Shown here: piece after piece, positions 44,103 through 59,100 of the stretch
How the letters are laid out: the number at the start of each line of letters is the position of its first letter
Position numbering within the stretch: the first letter of the stretch is position 1
From: Diploscapter coronatus
Taxonomy: Eukaryota > Nematoda > Chromadorea > Rhabditida > Rhabditidae
DNA length: 64,000 nt
Direction of reading: 5' to 3'
NCBI GenBank assembly: GCA_964036155.1
Contig: OZ038423.1
Location: forward strand, 16,259,249-16,323,248
Notes under the pieces: generated by a model
Told to the model about the DNA's origin: nothing
The model's input: the letters and a program-made list of their open reading frames with translations, nothing else
The model's database searches: none
Position numbers and translations under genes: made by a program

Positions 44103-46841
44103 TATTATTATTCAGTGGAAGGTACTAAAAACGATGAATATCCTGAAACAGATTATTTAGGACGAATATCGAAATTGAATAATTCAGAATATCGAGCGAA
44201 ATTATAACATTAGTGTTCAGATTTCTAACAAAATTCGTCGAGGGCTGTTCGTTGAATTTTATTAGAAATCTGGATACTTTTGTCACAAATAGCTTTACAT
44301 TCACAAATTCATGTGAAAAACGAGTTGATATGCATGAGGAACACACAATGTGAGTCTAAATATGGAGCAAAGTATTTTATCATTTTATACCCTCTCTTCT
44401 CCTCTCCCCTGAGGGGGTTTATCAATATATCATTGAGTTCTTTGCAGTCAGCCCTTTTGCCTTCCTGATAAGGCCCATTTTGTCTGATTGAAGTCGTCTT
44501 TGACCGTTCCAATGAAATGCGAAATTTCGCCGCCAACTGCAGAGGAAATCGAGATAATTACGTGATTCTGGTCTGATTTTTCCAATTTTATACAAATTTT
44601 CCGCGTTATGTGCCGTTTTATGCAGTACAAATTTTTACTTTGGAAGTGACAGGTCATACCTAACAATAGAATGTGTAGGTTGATCCTAAATTTGTTCATC
44701 ATTGGATAAATTTTATCCATCGTTATTTACCAAAGACGAATGAAATTTATAAAATAAATATGTTGATAAAACCTAGGGACTAGACTTTATCTATTCTTTT
44801 GCATATAATTTAAGCCCGAATAGACTTCATTTGATGACCTGCCAATCTCAATTTATTGTCATTGAAAAACAATTTATGATAAAATTTCAAGTCGCAGCTG
44901 ATTGATATTCTCTCCTGATTGACAGAATGATGCAGTCGGCTTTACAGGAAGAATTTAAGCTTCAGAGCACAAATATTTGAAATCTGAGCATTGATACTCC
45001 AGGGTAAGTTTTTAATGTTGTTGATATTTTTGGTGTAAACATCTCCAAATTTCGACTGATAACACTCGAATTGGGTTTAGAAGTTATCAGATTTGCAGTT
45101 GAGCCGATTTGACCGTGTCATGTGAAGAGGCTTTGCTCTGAATGACTGAAATAGAGGACAGGACATTCATCGCATTTCCTGGACAGAATTGAGCATTGAA
45201 TGTGAAAATGGACAGGGAAGAGGACAGAAAGATAAGCAAAGCATAAGTGGTTATTGAATTCATGAAATTTCATCGCTCTCGAAAAATAAAGTCGACTTTC
45301 TTGTAGTTCGTGCTTCATTGACTTTAATCAAAAATACATTTTTTGTAAGATTTTGAGTTTGCTTCTTCTTCGTCACTAAATTTATAGGCTTTCTTAATTT
45401 ATTTTCTTTCATGAAAATCGCATAGACAACAATGTAATTCTACCTAAAACATCGATCGCGTAAAATCAAATGAATAGAAAAATAAAGCAGAAGATGAATC
45501 GAGGACCCATTTGAGAACAGACCCATAAATTATAGCGCAAAAATAATCGAGGACTAACCAAATTTAATTCTAACAGAACAAGATACTGTCATGAATAGAT
45601 GGAGTCTTCACAAAATACAAATGCATTTTAAATGGATGAAATGGAACTAGATGAACTAAAACTACAAAACCATTGACAAATGTGTAAATGGGTTGTGAGG
45701 TAAACGAATAAAATGAATCAATGGAAAGTCGAAAGTCAAGAGACAAACGATGAACACACGTTGACTGGCTCGCAATCGATCGATAAAGATATCAATATGA
45801 TTGAAATTGAAGAAATGAATAGGCGAGTGCATTGAGGAATAAAGATAATTCTCTTCATTGACTCGTCAATTTCAATCCGATCCAAGCCATATAGACTAGA
45901 CGATATAATCATTAGAGGCTGCTAGACATTTTGAGCTATTCAAAATACAAATGGCTGCGAGCAGATAAAGAAAAAATCTGTATTGTTATTAAAAGGAGAC
46001 TATCCTTTAATATAATTTCTTTAATGATAAGCATATGGAAATCATAGCCACTTTGGCGTTTACCTCCCTCTCCTATCTTTTTTCTCTGCTTAATTTATCG
46101 TAGTGGAAAATTCGTTATTTTTGGCCTAAATTCAAGAAACGGAGGAAAATAAGCGATTTTGTCGGATTTTTCACTAGTATGCACATAGAATTCACGAGTG
46201 GTTTTTTTTATGATTCTCTAGCCCTTTCCCAGTTTTCCAATTTATATCGTCCGCGTTGTTTACAGCGCAAGAAGGGGGGTAAACGACGTAGTGATAGCAA
46301 GAAGTTAATGGCAACAAGACAAATTAGAACCGAAATGGAGAAATACGACCGGATTGAATAAGAAAATAGCAATTGAAAGGCAGATCAGTTTAGACAAATA
46401 AAGGACGGGGAAATTGGATGATTTCGATCATAGAAAAATGAAAAAATCGACTACTAGACAATCATACTGAGTCATAGCATCAAACACATGAATAAGTATA
46501 TTTTACAAGGAAAACAACATTTATAAATGCTGTTTGAAGGCAGCGTAAATAAGCGCCAATGAGAAAGTGGCCGAGTTCATATTTTCCCTTCACTTGCGAT
46601 AAATAAAGCTGGACTAGTATTGAAACAAATCCAAAATACAACTTAGACTCCTAAAACTTACTTTGCCGCAAATGAAAAGTAAAATGCTAGAGAAATTATC
46701 ATTTTTAATATCACAAAATGTGACACTTCTAAACACTTTACCTAGAAGATTCAGGAACTTTGACTGTAGCATACTGTAGTTGGTAAATAATAAGTTACTG
46801 AATGCTAACTTGCAGTCCCACTTGCAATTCTCGACTTAGAT
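44103..46841. other. intergenic region upstream of the zinc-finger gene and downstream of EGR
   Basis: I see no supported gene. The - strand stretch at about 44720-44450 has open frames and an acceptor-like CTCTGCAG, but no frame-consistent join to neighbouring exons. The rest is AT-rich, with a mild purine bias on + between 45500 and 46450. Confidence 0.45.
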
Positions 46842-50198
<3,357 letters not shown>

Positions 50199-52325
50199 CT
50201 GATAATCACCGATTTTAAGAATAAGACCTAATCGAATCGACGTTTTAATGCTGAGGCAGAAATGGGGAGATAATGATGAATTGGAGGAGGGCAGAGAGAA
50301 AAAGGGAAGAGGAAGGGGAAGAGGGGAAGGGAGGAAAGGGCTGCTTGCAATGCATGCACACGATGCTCAGTCGAGTAGAAAGGTGAAGTCTGAAATGCTG
50401 AAATAAGGCTGAATGCTCTGAATGCTGAAAGCTGAAACATCGAGCATTCGAAAGGCAGACACAACTCTGCAGCACGAGGCGACAATTCTTCGATTCTCTC
50501 CCCATTCTGGCCTATCATAAACTTTCCCCTCCAATTAATTCCGCCATAGTTCATCTGCACCTTCCACAATCGATTTTTGCAGTGTAAATGCCAGAAATAT
50601 CACAAAATTCAGCAGGATACACCCTCTATTTGTATTTGATTTCCGCACATTCCACGAAAGGCAGAAAGAGAGAAGAGGGAATACGCCCACACGAAGATAA
50701 AGAATAAAGATTGTTTCTGTACACCAACATAATAAAACTAATGCCCCATGTATGCCATGAATAATTAGTATGCATTGAATTTCTCATAAGTACTATTTTA
50801 GAGTACATAGTAAATGATAGGATATTTTTACGTTGAATATTTCGTAATGGACATAAAATTAAATGATCAAATAATTAGATGTTATTCCTTATAAAATGAA
50901 AATGGATTTTTATAGAAAAAATGCATATTTAATGAGAACTAAACGGGTTATATAAGTTTAGCAAAAACCAAGGCATTTTCTTAAGATTCAATAATAAACT
51001 TGGAGAATTATTTCATTGGTTAGCTTTTTCATTTACCGTGAACATAATCTATTCTAAGTTAATTTAGTAGAATGCAATAAATGAAATTTTCTCAACAATA
51101 AATAGTATACGCGAAAAAGTGAGTTATCTGTAAAATGGAACTATTTCATATGATAATAATCTACATAAAATTAATACAATGGAAATAGATATTATTTCTA
51201 AGATCGAGACAAATTGAAAGTTTGCCTAACATAATGATTTGAGGCGGTATTATGTAGTGAAATTAAAATACAATAGCGGATGATTGATAATATGTCTTTT
51301 ATATCGCTAAAGAATCGACAGATCATCTAAATTGACGCCAACGTCACTTTCGTATTTTTTATTTCGATTTACATTATGATTTTGAAAAGTTAATGATATT
51401 GCAAGATTTTTTCAATTCAATCTTTTCCATTTTTACTAAATCGGATTTTTCCCCAATTATCTCGATATAGTCGTAAAAGGCATGCATCGAATTTATAAAT
51501 GTATGGAATTAAATAATTTTCGATATATTGAATTAATGATTCATATAAATGTGACCTTATAGATTCAAATATTTATAAATATAGGCGACCTTATTCAAAA
51601 GTAAAGGAATTGTAGCTCTTGCACTAACGTCATACTTGTAGTCTGCCGTGCATTATATATTCATTGCTCTTTATTGTCGAATTATTTTTGTGACCTTGTT
51701 CGTTGCAATTTGATATTGTATATGATAAATGATTATAATCAGGAGAGAAACGTAATTCCGAATTCGACTCAGATTCCGGCGTTTTAGGTCAACTCTGCGA
51801 CTCTAATTCTGATACTTCTTTAGGTAATTCCAGCACCGATTCCGACCCGAAAACTTTTTGAGGTTGACTTCGATTCTGACTACGACTTTAAAATCCAATT
51901 CCGTTGTGCCCCTGATTATAACCCCCTTTCTAAATGTGCTTTTCGCTCTCTTTCTAATCTTATCTAAATATGTATGACAACACTAACTATAGGTAATCGG
52001 CATGACTATACGATCAGCGAGAAAATTCCAAGATATTTGTTTCTATAAGCTATTAGTTAATTGAATCGAACTTCAAGCATTTTTATAGAAATCTCATAGG
52101 CTTTCCCAACATTATAAAATTGTCTGCGAGCGGCGTAATAATCACCGCATTGGACCGCCTTTCTCATTCCCATGCTCGTTTCACTCCCATTTCACAAGGT
52201 TAGGCAAGTCTGAAAACAGCTGCAACTACACCCAATTTGTGTTTCACCCTACTTATCTTCGAATCTACGTTATTCATTTATGATCTTCATTCATTACTGC
52301 TGACTAATAAATAATAATAATACCA
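50199..52325. other. AT-rich intergenic region, divergent promoters of EGR and the receptor gene
   Basis: It lies between two genes transcribed away from each other, so it should contain both promoters. No core promoter motif stands out. Apart from the hAT-like element at 51740-51914, I see no coding or RNA gene. The stretch around 50230-50500 is purine-rich on +. Confidence 0.5.
51740..51914. mobile_element. hAT-like non-autonomous element with 8-bp duplication
   Basis: The ends are CAGGAGAGAAACGTAATTCCG and the reverse complement of CAGGGGCACAACGGAATTGG. The flanks ATTATAAT (51732-51739) and ATTATAAC (51915-51922) match at seven of eight bases. The interior is a mosaic of GATTCCGACT/TTCGACTCAGATTCC words like other family copies. 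There is no open frame. Confidence 0.75.
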
Positions 52326-55075
52326 ATGGTATCTTCAATTGGCACTTGCACATCTTTTGAGTTCAGTACTTGGATTAACCAAACTGCCTATGCATGCAAC
52401 GCTGATGAAGACGATGTAACAGGTGTGTGGCAAAATTGTTTTTGTACAATTTTTACATGACCAGAAAACGTTTGAATAATCATTCTTTAGCGTATCTCGT
52501 TACGATTAGCAGCTACTTCTCAAAGTCTAATGTTGAAGTAGCAGACGGTGAAAGAACGCGAATACTTGTCGGATTAATTGTTGTTACCGTTAATACACTG
52601 CTGCTAGGTATGACTATTTTCATACTTATAAAACTTCTTTGATGGTTCAGTATTTCTAAATTCGCGTCCCTCGATGCGACAACGTTACATCTTCTTCACT
52701 GTTGTAACAATAGGCGATATTCTGGATGGTTTATATTTGATTATTCCGAGCGTTGATCGATTGCTCCTTATGTCAAATGGAAAATTCTATAACGGTCGGT
52801 AGAAATTTCATTTTTTATTCTCCTCGTTTCATTACCTTTCTTGTATACCACATGATGCATGTAATTGTTATTGTAATTTATGTAATATCGAGTTAAACAA
52901 TTTCTCCCAGCCTAATAGACACGCTTCCACAATTTATTCAATTAGTCTCGATCTTTCCTCTCATTTTCATTTGAGCATTTCGCATTCAATCTGCTCCAGA
53001 ACTTTTGCCTTTGCTGCCAACTTTATGTCATTTCATCAAATAGCCACAGGGAGAGGTATTATACAAGGCAATTGAATTACTCATATCCACATGCAGAAAA
53101 ATGAAGTCATAATCACAATTTGTTTTCCTACTGTAGATTGTTATTCATAGTCGAGTACATAGAACAGTTTAATATTTCAGACACAAATCTATGGATTTGC
53201 ATTTCGAAAGGATACATGTCGTTGCGAATATTAGGTAAATGCTGCAAAATAACTTAAATGTAAAATAATGCGAGCCCAGACCAAACATATAAAAATAAAA
53301 CATTCAACTCGTACATACGATTAAAAGCTAATTCGATTTAGGGGTGTACAAAAGCGAATTTTGATTTGAGTTTGCATTTGCGCTAAACGCAAAATCTTCA
53401 GCAAATTTGAGTTGTTTAACGAAATACTCGTCTAAATTTGTGTTTGCGTTATGAAAAATACCCGAAATTTTCGTTTTACGTTAGTTAGCGCTAAATAACT
53501 CGCTAGAGTCTCTGAATTTTTTAGCCTAAAATATCTAAAAATTAATTTAACTTCACAAATCAAACTAAAATATAGTAAGAACATACAAAGCTGCTCATGT
53601 TTACTGGTATCTTATTAATATTTCAAAAATTTGAATTATAACGCAAAAAAACCAATTGCCCTAATTATGCGTTTGTGTTTAACGCAAAGATTTTGCTAAA
53701 TTTGCGTGTGCGTGTGCATTCTGATAATTATCCCAGAAAGTGCGTTTTGCGTTATAGCTATTCAATAACGTGTCATCATCTTTGTACACCTCTGGATCGG
53801 TTCTGACCAGAAAATTTAAAACTAATTTTTTTACGACTCTGATTTAGGTACAGAGTTAGTCTCAATTACGATGCTGACGATGGCTATAGAGAAAGGGATC
53901 GCTGTCAGCTCGATGATTCTCTATCGGTAGCCATTCTTTTTAAACCTTAAAATTCGGTATCAGAAATAAACAATATTTTAGAAAAATCGCTAATCAGCGA
54001 AATCGACTTATAGCAGTCGGAGCAATCGCGGTTTATATTTTAACAATGCAAACTAGTGAAACATAGTTTTCTTTCAAAACTATATTAACATCTTTGTAGC
54101 GATGTATCTCATATCATTCATGGATTCAAGAGATGTGGTGCAAACTGACAATTATTGTGGAATTTCTGGAAGGTATGCAGATATTTTAAGGCATCATGAT
54201 GTTTGATCTTCAACCTCATATTTTCAGTGTAACTGAGGAATTCGCATTTTATCATTCAATATTCAATCCGACTTGTCAGGTATGATGAACACTGTCGAAT
54301 TATAGTAATCTTTAGACTTTTTTATATAGGTTCTATCATTTTTATCCTCTGCTTATGCATTTATCTACGCTAGAAAAATAACTAAGGATACAAGCAAGCA
54401 GTTGAGCGATATTCGGCCGATTCTCATCTGTAGTGCAATCACTTGTGTATTAATTTGCGCCAATAGCGTGGTAAGTCTTCATGAATATTAGCGTCGATAC
54501 CATATGTTACTGTAATATTTTATAGATTTATCTTCTGAAGAATTTTACGAATATCGGGGTCACAAAAGCCACACAAAATATTATCGTTACATGGAGTCCT
54601 AGCATATTCCAGGTATTTTAACTTCGGAATACAGTTAAGATTGGAAGTTTGAAAGTGAATATATTTTTGAGATCGCTCACTCATCAAGTTGTCTTGAATA
54701 TTCATTTGAAATTTGTTTATTTTTTTGTTATAACCTCTGCGAGTATTTAAAATCCCCATGAAGTGATTCAAAATAATTCAGTCTAAACACATTTCTAAAA
54801 TCGTGCTTATATCCCAACTTATGATCGCCATTGTACATGTGTTGATATGAATGTAAACTTCCATTTAGATCTTCAAATTCGCGTTGTATATTTTGACTGG
54901 CAAGGACTTCCGCGAATCTCTGCACAAGATTCTGACGGAAAAGTCGACAGCAGAAGCGAGAGAAGCGAGAACAGTTGTGCAACAGAAGCCCAAGCACTCA
55001 GTTCCCTCTGTCGCTACTGTAGCCACGCTAGCTCTGGTGTCTCACTCAAAATCATCCATAGCCAAAGTCTCGTGA
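52326..55075 (+). CDS. seven-transmembrane G-protein-coupled receptor, divergent (chemoreceptor-like)
   Basis: Twelve exons: 52326-52422, 52545-52607, 52651-52798, 52919-53055, 53181-53234, 53848-53926, 53982-54055, 54100-54172, 54228-54279, 54330-54470, 54526-54612, 54869-55075. They join in frame to 403 residues. The N-terminus is short and extracellular with an NQT glycosylation site. Hydrophobic segments include ILVGLIVVTVNTLLLGVFL (TM1), YIFFTVVTIGDILDGLYLII (TM2), LVSITMLTMAIEKGIAVSSM (TM3), LIAVGAIAVYILTM (TM4), VLSFLSSAYAFIYARK (TM5) and ILICSAITCVLICANSV (TM6). After TM7 a helix-8-like ALYILTGKDFRESLHKIL leads into a Ser/Lys-rich tail. The usual DRY is replaced by AIEK, and NPxxY is absent. 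It resembles rhodopsin-like or nematode chemosensory receptors; the ligand is unknown. Confidence 0.82.
53339..53794. mobile_element. AGGGGTGTACAAA-ended hAT-like element in a receptor intron
   Basis: The left end TAGGGGTGTACAAA and right end TTTGTACACCTCTG form 13-14-bp inverted repeats. The interior is full of variants of TTTGCGTTTAACGCAAA, so it is internally self-similar. The flanks ATTCGATT and GATCGGTT agree at five of eight bases, a possible decayed hAT duplication. It has no open frame. Confidence 0.6.
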
Positions 55076-56157
55076 ACATTCGGTATTTTGCTACATAGCT
55101 ACTAGAAAGCTTTGTACCTTGCATGAGAATTATCGAATCCGAGGGTTGCTCAAAATATTGGCTCCTATTCTGACAATGAACTAATTCATAACCTGAATGT
55201 CATTTCTGATTTCTTGTGAAAAATACTATTACGGTGTATACAAAAATAAGTTCGAAAACGACTTTCGGGATTTTTTCCCGAAAATTATAAATCCATAATC
55301 ATAGTCTTCTTTCATCATAGCTAACGATAAGCAAGCTAATGATAATTTCTCGAATGACGATTTCATATTAATTTTCCAATTCATTCGTCATTTTTCACCT
55401 GTCTTTTTCATTCACTGTGATGACAAAACTTTTAGCTAATGAATTTACATAGTTTATATGGAATTTTGTCTTGTAAATTTTAATTTATCGGTTTCTGCTA
55501 TCTAAATGAGCCTTAGATATAAATGTTTTTAAACTGAAATCATTTTAGATGTTTTTCCCGTTCGTCTTCGGAAACAATTTTCAATTTCAATAGAAAACCA
55601 CAATGTCACTTTTGCATGTACGAGTAAAGGTTTTCAACGAAAATCATCAAAGCACATCTTCACGATAAATTTGAAATTAAAATTTAGTTAATTTGAAGAA
55701 ATGTGATGCGAAGTTAATAACATTTTATAGTCGCCAATTCATCTTTAGAAATCTCAGGAGCCGTAGCTTTTATTTTCTAAGAATTCCAGATTCTCCGAGA
55801 CAAAATAAATAAAAAAGAACCAAAAGTAAATAAATTCAATCAGTCAGTCTTGAAAAAGATAATCTTACAAGAAAAAGTGAAATCGCTATACATATTTGGA
55901 ATGAAGTGGAATAGTGACCAAAATGACAATAGAGAAGATAGAACAATCAGATATGATATTTGTACTGAAGATAAATGAAGAAGTGAGTGTTGAAACAACG
56001 AATATCGCGCTGATAAATGATACTTATAATCATTTGCAATTTGTTAATCGACAGTATAAAATGACCCGCTTATTTGAAGGACTGCAAGTTGTGAAAAGTG
56101 ATCGAGTAATCGAGTAATACAAAGGAGAATGGGAATATTGGCGGTTGAATGCAAACG
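55076..56157. other. intergenic region between the receptor and ATAD5 genes
   Basis: The two genes converge here. I see AT-rich sequence with several AATAAA-like words (for example near 55804), but no exon, RNA gene or repeat I can define. Confidence 0.5.
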
Positions 56158-59100
56158 CTAGAAGATAGGGGAATTGGGGAAGAGCAGAGAGGAATTGGGA
56201 TCGAATGACGAGGACGCAGAAACTGCGGAAAGGGCAGGGAGGACGGGGACTGGCTTGGCGGAGTCGATCCGGAACGAGTGCAGCAAGCACTTCAGATGGT
56301 CGCCGTGCTTCACTCGGGCTGTCTCCGCACCTGGCTGCACTTCGTCGAAATAGTGCATGTATCTGAAATATCAATTGTTATTAGGGATGTTGACCCGGAT
56401 TCGATTCGAAATGTTCGAGTCGAGTCAGTTCCGGCTCGAATATTTAGGAAATTTTTCAGTCCTTCCTGTCGACCCAATTGGGCCCGAAACTCTCAAAAGC
56501 ATAAATTTGCGATTTTTTTTTTTCAAGAAGTAGCCGTTTCTTAGCTTCATAAAAGGCTCTAGAAATTAATTCCTATGCATTTCATGCTTAAAATTTGCGA
56601 AAAATTCTGTATCTGAAAATCCAATTTCGAGCTCGTCGCGAGCCGAGCCGTTAGAACCCTGAATATAATTTGTTGTAGTAAGTGACATTTGAGATAAATT
56701 CGGTTTTCGAATAAAATGTTAATTTTCAAAAATACTATTCAATTTCAAAGTTTGAATAAAATTTTGCAACATTTTTAAGCGAAAAATGATCAAGTGAAAA
56801 TCAAAGAATCTAAATATGTACCGCCTGATGTGCTTCGCTCTGCGACTTTCCTTCTTATCGATGCTGGTCAGGAAGGGAACGAGCTCTGTGGCCAGCTGTC
56901 TCTGCGTGTAATGCCCATCGAAGCATCGAGCGATGTCAGGAATCGATGATATGCAGGTCTACAAAATATTATCGTATCTAGTCTATTCTCTACCAGTAAG
57001 CATGAGACATTTTGCTCAACAGATGTATTCATCAGAAGTTTTGTTTTGCAAATTCATCAATCTTTCTCTTGTCCTATCATCAAAGCTTTGAGCCAAAAAC
57101 GGGTAGCTTTTCAGAATATCTCGTAGAATTATTGTTACAGTGCCATCAAATATAACATTTACTAACCTGTGATATTTTCCTTATTTGTCCATTGTACAGG
57201 ATATTTTCGCATTCCTCCAGAATGCCCTGCTTCCTCTCCTCCCGCATCTCAGCAGCATCCTCTTCAGCAGCCAAACTCAGTCCGCATCCATCATTTGCAA
57301 ATTCACTGCCGAGTTGCTGCCATTCAAATGGCATCTAGAACAAAACAGCTCTATTTAAAACGCAGAAAATTGAGATTATCATAATTTTTGGAATTTTTAA
57401 AAATGTCTTCACATAATTGTTTGTAAAATTTTGATAAAAATCAGTAATATTAACCTCGAGGGCAGTTTTCTTTAGATCATGAGGAATTTGCATGAAACAC
57501 TGATTATTCAATGCGAATTCAATCGGATTTTATTGACGGGTGGAACTAACTATGGCTCACCCTATAGAAACAAAATTTAAATGAACTCTAGGAAAATATT
57601 TGTTTCATCTTGATCTAAATAAGTATAGTTGAAAGCTTGACATACATACCTCTGGCTGAGCGGCGAAGAATTGTGCCTGATTGAGGAGACAGCGCAGGTC
57701 GAAACTGACAGATTCGGCTGCCTTTTGGAGAGGGGCAAGGGGCACGAGCACATTCCCCATTGCAAGTAGAACTAACTGCAAAATGGTTGGTTTGTAATGC
57801 TATGGTTTTTTTTCAATAAATATTCCAGTGAGTTTTAATAGAAAAGGTGAATGTGCTTAGGAATCTCAAAACATTCGAAGTCGGTATAAAAACACAATTT
57901 TCATTTCAAGATAAGTTGACTTAAGATGACAATTAATCAAATATACGGCAAAGTTAACGCAGTTTTTGTTTTTAGAAATTAATTAATTATTTCACCTGCT
58001 TTAGTTGTACTATCCTTTTAATATTCGTGCTAGTTCGAACGTATTACGTGCTACTTATATTAATTACCTTCAAGGTTGAATGAATATTGAAGTTAGAAAA
58101 TATTTCCGAATTTAGGATGATATTTCCGAAACGAAATAAAACTTTGAATGACTCTAGACATCAGATTTTCGGTGATTTATTTTAAATTCTGTACCTGCAG
58201 GTAGCTGACGACTCCTTTCTCATCGTTCTCGAGGTCGAAGAGTTCGGTTTTGAAGAGAATCTCCGTGTTCTGCCTCTCTGCCTGAACGATCATCTCGTCG
58301 TAGGCTTCTCTGCTCTGGCACGTCCAGATCACTGGAGTCTGAGTGCGTTTAATTATTTCTATTTCTTTGAAAAAAGATTATCCATTGCGAGAAAGAAAGA
58401 GAACTAGCGTGTATGTAATATTCCAAGAGTTTAGATATGTAAACTGAAGCAAAATCAGAAAAGTTACTTTTCACTCATAATGCAAAAAGGTATTGTGGAA
58501 AAGCAGTATGATCAAGTAATCAAAAGGGTCAAAGATAAACAAGATTATCATTTCCACCTTGGCAATATTGGTGACATCGATGATAGCTTTGGAGAATCCC
58601 TGGTCGGGGGCCTCTTTTGCATCCTCTTTGCTTCGTTTCTTCGATTCTTCTCGACTTGCAGCAGGAAATCGAACATCGACCTGCAAATTTGGCAGAATTA
58701 AATTCCTTATATTCGATAGCAGACCCCTTCACATAGGGAAAAATGCTAGGAAAAAAATTCCTTATATTCGAATAAACGACTCACATCTTCGACAACGGCC
58801 AAATTATGCTCGAGACTCTCGAAACCGATCGTGGGAGAGAAGAAGGCGTGGTGAGAGACCTGCAATGGAATAGAATGATGTCATTCAGGTAACGAATTAT
58901 GGAAAAGACTACGCGTGAGCCTTCTTCCACGTGAGAATATCTTCTTACGCTAAATGAGTGCCTTCTTTTCAACGCTATTTCTCTTTTGTCCTTCTAATCA
59001 TTTGAGAAGACAATACAAACTATTGGGGGCAATTATATTCAGAACGTTATCAAATTTTATGGAGGAGAAAATACTCAAGCATGGAATAAAAGTGCATCGT

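Noticed and set aside
44309..44720. Possible upstream coding exons of the small zinc-finger gene
   Set aside because: Open frames exist but no donor/acceptor pair joins them in phase to the exon at 44102, which has its own ATG.
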